6,691 nt of DNA from Natronohydrobacter sp. (GTDB lineage: Bacteria; Pseudomonadota; Alphaproteobacteria; Rhodobacterales; Rhodobacteraceae): positions 1-6,691 of the forward strand of contig SKGU01000116.1 of NCBI GenBank assembly GCA_007117255.1, in the 5' to 3' direction. A program made the translations under genes and the position numbers. The notes under the pieces are model-generated. The model made no database searches. It was not told where the DNA came from and saw only the letters and a list, made by a program, of their open reading frames with translations. How positions within the stretch are numbered: position 1 is the first letter of the stretch; the number at the start of each line of letters is the position of its first letter. Shown here one piece after another: positions 1 to 4,764 of the stretch.

Positions 1-3
1 CCA

Positions 4-26
4 CCCGCGCGCCACTCAGGCGCGGG
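4..26 (-). terminator. Possible hairpin downstream of cobT
   Basis: A GC-rich inverted repeat lies 50 bp past the cobT stop codon. Bases 4-10 (CCCGCGC) pair perfectly with 20-26 (GCGCGGG), and a second register (8-13 with 19-24) is also possible. Read on the minus strand it could be the stem of a transcription terminator for cobT. The bases that would hold the U-tract lie at or beyond the left edge of the window, so this cannot be confirmed. The rest of 1-75 shows no gene. Confidence 0.3.
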
Positions 27-75
27 CAGAGGGCGGACTTTTGCCTGAAGCCCGCAGATCTTGTGCAAGAATCGG

Positions 76-1947
76 TCAGATCGCGCGTTTGATACCGATA
101 AACCGTGCTCTTGCGCGCGGGTCTTTGTCAAAGAGCGCCGCCAGTTGCTCGGTCATCGCGCCGGCCAGTTGTTCCACATCGGTGATTGTCACAGCGCGCT
201 CATAGTAGCGGGTCACGTCATGGCCGATGCCGATGGCCAGCAGTTCAACCGCTTTGCGCCGTTCCACCATTGCGATCACGTCGCGCAGGTGTTTTTCGAG
301 GTAATTCGCAGCATTGACCGACAGGGTTGAGTCGTCCACTGGCGCGCCATCTGAGATCACCATCAGGATCTTGCGTACTTCAGGCCGGGCCAGCATGCGC
401 CGATGCGCCCATTCCAGCGCCTCGCCGTCGATATTCTCCTTCAGCAAGCCCTCTTTCATCATCAGCCCCAGATTGGGGCGCACCCGTCGCCATGGCGCAT
501 CGGCCTGTTTATAGATGATGTGGCGCAGATCATTCAGTCGGCCTGGTTGTGCCGCGCGCCCTTCATGCAGCCAGCGCTCGCGTGATTGTCCGCCTTTCCA
601 GGCGCGGGTTGTGAAGCCAAGGATTTCGACCTTCACATTGCAACGTTCCAGCGTGCGCGCCAGAACATCGGCGCAGATCGCGGCAATGGAAATTGGCCGT
701 CCGCGCATCGAGCCGGAGTTGTCCAGCAGAAGCGTGACGACTGTGTCGCGAAATTCGGTGTCCTTTTCCTGTTTGAAAGACAGCGGTGTCGTGGGGTTGG
801 CCACCACACGCGCCAAGCGCCCTGCATCAAGAATGCCTTCTTCCAGATCGAACAGCCATGAGCGGTTCTGCTGCGCTTGCAGGCGCCGCTGCAATTTGTT
901 GGCCAGCCGCGACACCGCGCCTTTCAGCGGATCAAGCTGCTGGTCCAGGTAGGCGCGCAGGCGTTCCAGCTCTGCCGGATCAGCCAGATCCTCGGCGCGG
1001 ACTTCTTCGTCATGATCGGTGGTAAAGACCTTGTAATCGGCGCTGGCTTCGGAATGGGGCGGCGGGGCAGGTGGGTCCAGGGGCGCGTCAGCCTCTGGCA
1101 TCTGGGCCTCGTCTGACATTTCGTCATCCGCGTCCTGATCCAGCGCGACATCTGCCTGCGCACTGTCTTCCGCAGGGCTGTCGTCGCTGCTGTCGTCATC
1201 TTCGGACTGTTCGTCCTGACCCTGACTGTCGGGGTTTTCGGGCTCGTCGGGCTGCTCCTCGGTGTCGTCGTCGGTGCCTTCGTCCTCGTCGCCCAATTCA
1301 TCCGGGTCTTCGCCCAACTGATCGCCATAGCCCAGATCGGTGATCATCTGCCGGGCGAATTTGGCGAAGGCACCCTGATCGGCCAGAACATCTTCTAATC
1401 CGTCCAGAGTGCCGCCTGCGCGTTCTTCGATGAAGCCGCGCCACAGGTCGAGCACATGGCCTGCGCCTTCGGGCAATTCGCGCCCGGTCGCCAGTTGGCG
1501 GATCATGTAGGAGGCGGCCACTGACAGCGGTGCATCCTGACGGTCGCGGATCTGCGCATAGCCCTTGCGAGTGGCCTCATGGGCGATGCGCGCGTCGATA
1601 TTCTTGGCGGTGCCGGGCATGTGATGCGCGCCAACAGCTTCGCAGCGCGCTTCTTCCATCGCCTGATAGAGATCACGCGCCATCTGCCCATGTGGCATGT
1701 AGCGGGCATGCAGGCCCGCATCGTGAAAGCGGTGGCGCAGCGCGAGAGTGTCGGCGGTGCCGCGTGCCAGCAACACTTCGTCATGGGTCATGCGTCGCGT
1801 GACCTGCGGCAGGCGCATCGTGTCGCCGCTCATGCCCGGTGGGTCAACCGAATAGGTCACTGTCAGATCACGCGCATCCGCCATTGTGCGGGCGGCCTCT
1901 GACAGAGCTTTCTTGAACGGGTCGGCAGGGTTGTCGGAACGGGTCAT
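76..1947 (-). CDS. cobT: Cobaltochelatase subunit CobT
   Basis: This is one subunit of the ATP-dependent CobN-CobS-CobT complex, which inserts cobalt into hydrogenobyrinic acid a,c-diamide in the aerobic cobalamin pathway in the cytoplasm. CobS (AAA+) and CobT form the motor and CobN carries the chelating site; this division of labour is family knowledge. The 623 residues match the usual CobT length of about 630. The N-terminus (DNPADPFKKAL, residues 5-15) is typical of the family. Residues about 1-205 form the CobT N-terminal domain. Residues about 210-290 are a very Asp/Glu-rich linker. Residues about 320-623 hold the VWA-like domain, with a MIDAS motif DNSGSM (409-414), the family-typical ENIDGEALEWA (504-514) and ISDGAP (531-536). 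The start at 1947 is chosen because it preserves the conserved N-terminus, although only a poor Shine-Dalgarno sequence precedes it. cobS and cobN are not in the window. A 17-bp dyad lies just upstream. Confidence 0.96.
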   Translation of the reverse strand: MTRSDNPADPFKKALSEAARTMADARDLTVTYSVDPPGMSGDTMRLPQVTRRMTHDEVLLARGTADTLALRHRFHDAGLHARYMPHGQMARDLYQAMEEARCEAVGAHHMPGTAKNIDARIAHEATRKGYAQIRDRQDAPLSVAASYMIRQLATGRELPEGAGHVLDLWRGFIEERAGGTLDGLEDVLADQGAFAKFARQMITDLGYGDQLGEDPDELGDEDEGTDDDTEEQPDEPENPDSQGQDEQSEDDDSSDDSPAEDSAQADVALDQDADDEMSDEAQMPEADAPLDPPAPPPHSEASADYKVFTTDHDEEVRAEDLADPAELERLRAYLDQQLDPLKGAVSRLANKLQRRLQAQQNRSWLFDLEEGILDAGRLARVVANPTTPLSFKQEKDTEFRDTVVTLLLDNSGSMRGRPISIAAICADVLARTLERCNVKVEILGFTTRAWKGGQSRERWLHEGRAAQPGRLNDLRHIIYKQADAPWRRVRPNLGLMMKEGLLKENIDGEALEWAHRRMLARPEVRKILMVISDGAPVDDSTLSVNAANYLEKHLRDVIAMVERRKAVELLAIGIGHDVTRYYERAVTITDVEQLAGAMTEQLAALFDKDPRARARFIGIKRAI

Positions 1948-1968
1948 GGCGGGTCTGGTCCAGTGTGA

Positions 1969-1985
1969 TCTATCTCAGAGATAGA
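1969..1985. promoter_or_regulatory. Perfect 17-bp dyad, candidate operator upstream of cobT
   Basis: TCTATCTCAGAGATAGA is a perfect inverted repeat with 8-bp arms around one central base. It lies 21 bp before the cobT start and 39 bp past the lipoprotein stop codon. A weak minus-strand sigma-70-like promoter can be drawn through it: a -35 TTTCCA (2006-2001), a 17-bp spacer, and a -10 TATCTC (1983-1978) inside the dyad. A regulator bound here would then block RNA polymerase. With only one base between arms and no T-run after it, the dyad is a poor terminator, so a protein-binding site is the better reading. Outer bases CTGGTC (1955-1960) and GACCAG (1984-1989) form a second, overlapping inverted pair. 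The regulator is not identifiable from sequence, and the promoter assignment is inference. Confidence 0.4.
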
Positions 1986-2024
1986 CCAGCACCGCCCGAA
2001 TGGAAACCCGCCCCGAATGATAGT

Positions 2025-2936
2025 TCAGAAACGCGGGTTTGGCGCGATGCAGCTTGCGGGGTTGTACTCTGAACAGCCAATCAGCACGCCAGTCATGCCA
2101 CCAAGGCTGTTGCCAAAGCCGAATGTGGCCGCCGCTTCTTCGGCATTGGGACCGTAGAATGCGCCGTCCAGTTCACCCCATGCCTGTTGTCCGCCATAGT
2201 TAAACAAGGTGCCGTCAGCATTGTAAAAACGCCCATCAGGCCCGATGATCGCATTCTCGAAACCAGCGTTTAAGTCGGCGGTGCGGCCGCTTGCGCCATC
2301 GGTGATCAATCCCTGAAAATCGGCAGACAGGTGGCCTGCCGTGAAATCAGCGATCATGGTCACGGACCCGGCAGCGGTGCCTTCATAGGTTTGCCCGCCC
2401 GTGGTCAGGGCGGCCCCTGCCTGAAACTGACCCGCATAGTTCACCGATTCGCCAGGAAGCTGAACAGTCTCTCCGGGTTGACTTCCGGGGCCGGAATGGA
2501 TGGTGACAAAGCCGTTCTGATCTCCATCTGGGCCATAGCCCTCAACAGCGAAACCGGCGACATAAGCGTATCTGCCGCTCATTTCGTTTACCAGCCAGAC
2601 CTTGCTGGCATTGATTGCCTCGCATTCGGGCACAGTGGCACCTCCGCCAGCGCGTGTGCAGCGGATACCCACACCGGTCATCGGACCATTGTGGAAATCC
2701 ACGCGTGCCCCGGAACCGCGCCCGCCTGCATTGTAGGACATGGTGGCCTCTACGCCGGCGGCAGGGGCATTGCCCCCGGCGGACAGTACGCCGCCTGAGT
2801 TGCCTTGTCCTGATTGTGGCAGAGTGTTCTGCGGTGTCGATGCTGGCGGCGCATCGGGCGAGTAGTCTCCGCCACCAGAAACACAGGCTGCGAGCAAGAG
2901 GCTTGAGAGGGTCAAAGGAATGGAAAAACGACGCAT
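2025..2936 (-). CDS. TbpB-like (transferrin-binding-protein-like) surface lipoprotein
   Basis: A predicted outer-membrane lipoprotein of 303 residues. The signal peptide has charged residues (MRR), a hydrophobic core, and the lipobox LAAC with the acylated cysteine at residue 18. A Gly/Ser/Pro/Asn-rich flexible tether follows (about 19-60). The rest is Gly- and aromatic-rich with alternating beta-strand patterns. The C-terminal segment GELDGAFYGPNAEEAAATF (254-272) is the hallmark of the TbpB beta-barrel fold found in Slam-dependent lipoproteins and haemophilin-like proteins. Two cysteine pairs (93/105 and 288/296) could form disulfides. The frame is open upstream to an ATG at 3014, but starting at 2936 places the signal peptide at the very N-terminus, so it is preferred; the Shine-Dalgarno sequence is weak (AGAGAA about 8 bases ahead). 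It ends 77 bp before cobT on the same strand, so co-transcription is possible. The ligand is unknown. Relatives bind transferrin, haemophores or complement factor H in pathogens, which should not be carried over. No TonB receptor or Slam translocon is nearby. Confidence 0.82.
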   Translation of the reverse strand: MRRFSIPLTLSSLLLAACVSGGGDYSPDAPPASTPQNTLPQSGQGNSGGVLSAGGNAPAAGVEATMSYNAGGRGSGARVDFHNGPMTGVGIRCTRAGGGATVPECEAINASKVWLVNEMSGRYAYVAGFAVEGYGPDGDQNGFVTIHSGPGSQPGETVQLPGESVNYAGQFQAGAALTTGGQTYEGTAAGSVTMIADFTAGHLSADFQGLITDGASGRTADLNAGFENAIIGPDGRFYNADGTLFNYGGQQAWGELDGAFYGPNAEEAAATFGFGNSLGGMTGVLIGCSEYNPASCIAPNPRF

Positions 2937-3163
2937 GGGGCTGTTCTCTGAATGTGAAACCTGCCCAAAGGAATGCGAGTCGATTGTGGTCAAAAGAAGA
3001 AACAAACGGTCCACAAATCAAGCATTGTTTAATTTTGTGATCTTGTAATGTCGCGTGCTCGTCAGGCTGGAACGTTTCTGCACAGACGCTGTGCGGTGGT
3101 CGCGAATTGGCATCACGGGGCATGGGGCGTATCTGGGTAGCAGCACAATTACAGGAGCACCAA
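2937..3163. promoter_or_regulatory. Divergent intergenic region with AT-rich island
   Basis: This 227-bp gap separates the minus-strand lipoprotein gene from the plus-strand flavin reductase gene, so promoters for both should lie here. Bases 2990-3049 are only about one third GC in a window of roughly 60% GC. They include an imperfect inverted repeat, CACAAA (3012-3017) with TTTGTG (3034-3039). A plus-strand TGTAAT (3044-3049) matches five of six positions of a -10 box, but no good -35 stands at the right distance. A minus-strand TTGACC (2993-2988) resembles a -35 but has a poor -10 partner. No promoter is therefore assigned with confidence, and I see no gene in the region. Confidence 0.5.
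3078..3096 (+). promoter_or_regulatory. Short GC-rich hairpin or dyad ahead of the flavin reductase gene
   Basis: GCACAG (3080-3085) and CTGTGC (3089-3094) are perfect inverted arms around the triplet ACG. Two more pairs at the base (C3078-G3096 and the wobble T3079-G3095) extend the stem to eight. It lies about 70 bp before the FMN reductase start. It could be a DNA operator between the divergent genes or a hairpin in the 5' leader. No T-run follows, so it is not a terminator. The function is undetermined. Confidence 0.3.
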
Positions 3164-3751
3164 ATGTCTGATAAACCACGGATCGCCATCATTCTGGGCA
3201 CCACCCGCGACGCGCGTTTTGGCGAAAAGCCCGCAGAGTGGATTCTTCAGCGCGCCAAGGCGCGGGGTGACTGGGATGTGGAGCTGGTCGACCTGAAAAG
3301 TTTCGAATTGCCGCTGTTCAATGAAGTAGCATCGAATGCATGGGCCCCGTCCGAAGACCCCGCCGCGAAAGCATGGCAGGACAAGATCGGACAGTTTGAC
3401 GGCTTTATTTTCGTCACCCCGGAATACAACCGCTCGATCACGGGTGCACTGAAAAACGCGCTTGATCAGGCCTATGTCGAATGGAACCGCAAGGCCTTTG
3501 GCATTGTCAGCTATGGCTCTGTGGGCGGCACGCGCGCGGCAGAACATCTGCGCACCATTGGTATCGAATTGCAGATGGTGTCGACACGATCGGCTGTACA
3601 TATCGGTGGCGGTGATTTCTTCTCGGTGCATCCGCTGGGTGGCGATCCGAAACCGATGGATGCGGTTGAAGGATCCATTGGCGGATCGGCCGATGCGATG
3701 CTGGAGGAACTTGATTGGTGGACCCGCGCAACGATGTCAGCGCGCGGATAA
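3164..3751 (+). CDS. NADPH-dependent FMN reductase family flavoprotein
   Basis: A 195-residue cytosolic protein with the flavodoxin-like fold of the NADPH-dependent FMN reductase family. Such proteins bind FMN and transfer electrons from NAD(P)H to flavin, quinones, azo compounds or metal ions. The FMN phosphate-binding loop is in the N-terminal strand-loop region IILGTTRDARFG (9-20). The signature PEYNRSITGALKNALD (86-101) contacts the flavin, and YGSVGG (117-122) is the third conserved loop. The length is normal for the family. The frame is open from an earlier ATG at 3107, but AGGAG (3153-3157) sits six bases before the ATG at 3164, and the usual SDKPRIAIILG beginning follows, so 3164 is the start. 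A strong terminator follows, and a long leader precedes it, so it is probably transcribed alone. The exact electron acceptor cannot be told from sequence. Confidence 0.93.
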   Translation: MSDKPRIAIILGTTRDARFGEKPAEWILQRAKARGDWDVELVDLKSFELPLFNEVASNAWAPSEDPAAKAWQDKIGQFDGFIFVTPEYNRSITGALKNALDQAYVEWNRKAFGIVSYGSVGGTRAAEHLRTIGIELQMVSTRSAVHIGGGDFFSVHPLGGDPKPMDAVEGSIGGSADAMLEELDWWTRATMSARG

Positions 3752-3773
3752 CCTCAAGCTGATGATGACTGGA

Positions 3774-3807
3774 CAGGGGCGCCTGAAAGGGCGTCCCTGC
3801 TTGTTTT
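3774..3807 (+). terminator. Rho-independent terminator after the flavin reductase gene
   Basis: Bases 3774-3783 (CAGGGGCGCC) pair with 3790-3799 (GGCGTCCCTG) to make a 10-bp stem with a single G-T wobble around a six-base loop. One C separates the stem from the T-rich tract TTGTTTT (3801-3807). The structure begins 22 bases past the flavin reductase stop codon, on the same strand. It separates that gene from the downstream SDR-ATPase unit. Confidence 0.88.
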
Positions 3808-3996
3808 GAGTGATAGCGACATTCCAGCAATCCCGGTGCCCAGTTCTGGTTGGGCACAAATGCCCTTGATGCGCAGTGATGTATTGCGCTGGAACAAAGA
3901 CGGGGTGGTCGCGCTTGTGTAACGATTGGTCTATGCTCGGCTGGCTCGACGGGAACATCCTGAAGAAACGGCTTTTTCTGTAACGGGAGACAGACC
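3808..3996 (+). promoter_or_regulatory. Intergenic region upstream of the SDR gene, with several potential stems
   Basis: This 189-bp gap must carry the promoter of the SDR-ATPase unit, but no convincing -35/-10 pair is visible. It does hold nested inverted repeats. TTCCAGC (3822-3828) pairs with GCTGGAA (3888-3894) as an outer stem. GTGCCCA (3836-3842) pairs with TGGGCAC (3851-3857) as an inner hairpin. GGGCA (3852-3856) can instead pair with TGCCC (3861-3865), and GCGCA (3871-3875) with TGCGC (3885-3889), so some of the pairings exclude each other. A Shine-Dalgarno sequence GGGAGA (3985-3990) stands six bases before the SDR start. No known riboswitch class is recognised and no gene is seen. 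Confidence 0.4.
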
Positions 3997-4749
3997 ATGT
4001 TCGACTTCAATGACAAAACCGCCATCGTGACCGGCGCAGGGTCGGGGATCGGTGAGGCTATCGCGCTGGAACTGGCCGCCAGCGGGGCTTTTGTTATCGT
4101 TTCCGATCTGGACAAGGATGCCTGCGCACAGGTCACAGCAAGCATTCTCGACAAGGGCGGGAAAGCTGCGCCCTTTGCTGCCGATGTGTCTGATGCAAAT
4201 GCGATGGAAGCACTGGTCGGCTTTGCCGAGGCAGAGACCGGTGCGCTGCATCTGGCGGTAAATAATGCGGGTATCGGTGGTGCACAGGCGCCCACGGGCG
4301 ACTATCCGATTGACGCATGGCAACAGGTGATCAATGTCAACCTGAATGGCGTCTTCTACGGGCTGCGCTACCAGATCCCGGCGATGGAGCGCGCGGGCGG
4401 CGGTGCGATTGTCAATATGGCCTCGATCCTCGGATCGGTGGGGTTTGCCAATTCTTCCGCCTATGTGGCCAGCAAACACGCGCTTCTGGGCCTGACCAAG
4501 ACGGCGGCGATGGAATATGCGCAAAAAGGGATACGAATCAACGCGGTCGGTCCGGCCTTTATCCAGACCCCGCTTCTGACAAATAACCTGAGTCAGGACA
4601 TGCTGGATGGTCTGGCCGGGTTGCACCCGATGGGCCGCATCGGCACATCTGTTGAAGTGTCAGCTTTGACCTGCTTCCTGCTGTCAGAGCGCGCCAGTTT
4701 CATCACTGGCAGCTATCATCTTGTTGATGGCGGATATACGGCACCTTGA
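3997..4749 (+). CDS. Classical short-chain dehydrogenase/reductase (SDR)
   Basis: A 250-residue NAD(P)-dependent oxidoreductase of the classical SDR family. Its substrate is probably an alcohol, ketone or sugar, but it is not identifiable. The Rossmann nucleotide-binding motif TGAGSGIG is at 12-19. D37 at the end of the second strand (IVSDLD) suggests a preference for NAD(H) over NADP(H). D63 contacts the adenine, and NNAG is at 89-92. The NVNLNG motif (113-118) carries the structural/catalytic Asn. The catalytic Ser143 and the YVASK motif (Tyr156, Lys160) complete the active site with normal 13- and 4-residue spacing. The post-active-site motif reads VGPAFIQTP (184-192), with Ala where many members have PG. 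The C-terminus ends in the usual VDGGYTAP. GGGAGA six bases before the ATG supports the start. The P-type ATPase gene follows after 15 bp, in the same reading frame. Confidence 0.95.
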   Translation: MFDFNDKTAIVTGAGSGIGEAIALELAASGAFVIVSDLDKDACAQVTASILDKGGKAAPFAADVSDANAMEALVGFAEAETGALHLAVNNAGIGGAQAPTGDYPIDAWQQVINVNLNGVFYGLRYQIPAMERAGGGAIVNMASILGSVGFANSSAYVASKHALLGLTKTAAMEYAQKGIRINAVGPAFIQTPLLTNNLSQDMLDGLAGLHPMGRIGTSVEVSALTCFLLSERASFITGSYHLVDGGYTAP

Positions 4750-4760
4750 GGGAACCTCGA
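4746..4760 (+). promoter_or_regulatory. ATPase ribosome-binding site overlapping the SDR stop, inside a small hairpin
   Basis: The only Shine-Dalgarno-like run before the ATPase start is GAGGGA (4748-4753). It shares bases with the SDR stop codon TGA (4747-4749) and stands 11 bases from the ATG at 4765. The run lies in a short stem: TTGAGG (4746-4751) pairs with CCTCGA (4755-4760), including one wobble, around a GAA loop. Ribosomes finishing the SDR gene would open the stem, which would couple ATPase translation to SDR translation. The pairing is seen; the coupling is inferred. Confidence 0.4.
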
Positions 4761-4764
4761 TAAA

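Noticed and set aside
515..952. A 145-codon plus-strand frame inside cobT, with other plus-strand frames in the same gene.
   Set aside because: These are shadows of the CobT frame: low-complexity Arg/Ser/Pro-rich translations with no family motif, opposite a conserved gene.
1140..1320. A repetitive-looking stretch within cobT rich in GTC, GTC-GTC and TCG triplets on the plus strand.
   Set aside because: It encodes the Asp/Glu-rich linker normal for CobT; it is not a DNA repeat array or a CRISPR.
1992..2019. A near-direct repeat, CCGCCCGAATG (1992-2002) and CCGCCCCGAATG (2008-2019), between the lipoprotein gene and cobT.
   Set aside because: There are only two short imperfect copies, with no supporting context; chance similarity in a GC-rich gap is likely.
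2937..3014. An N-terminal extension of the lipoprotein gene starting at 3014.
   Set aside because: It would bury the signal peptide and lipobox 26 residues inside the protein; the start at 2936 gives a standard lipoprotein signal.
3107..3163. An N-terminal extension of the flavin reductase starting at 3107.
   Set aside because: The extra 19 residues do not fit the family, and a well-placed AGGAG precedes the ATG at 3164.
3507..4295. A 262-codon minus-strand open frame spanning the flavin reductase end, the terminator and the SDR start.
   Set aside because: It runs antisense through two well-supported genes and a terminator hairpin, is Ser/Pro/Ala-rich and shows no family motif.
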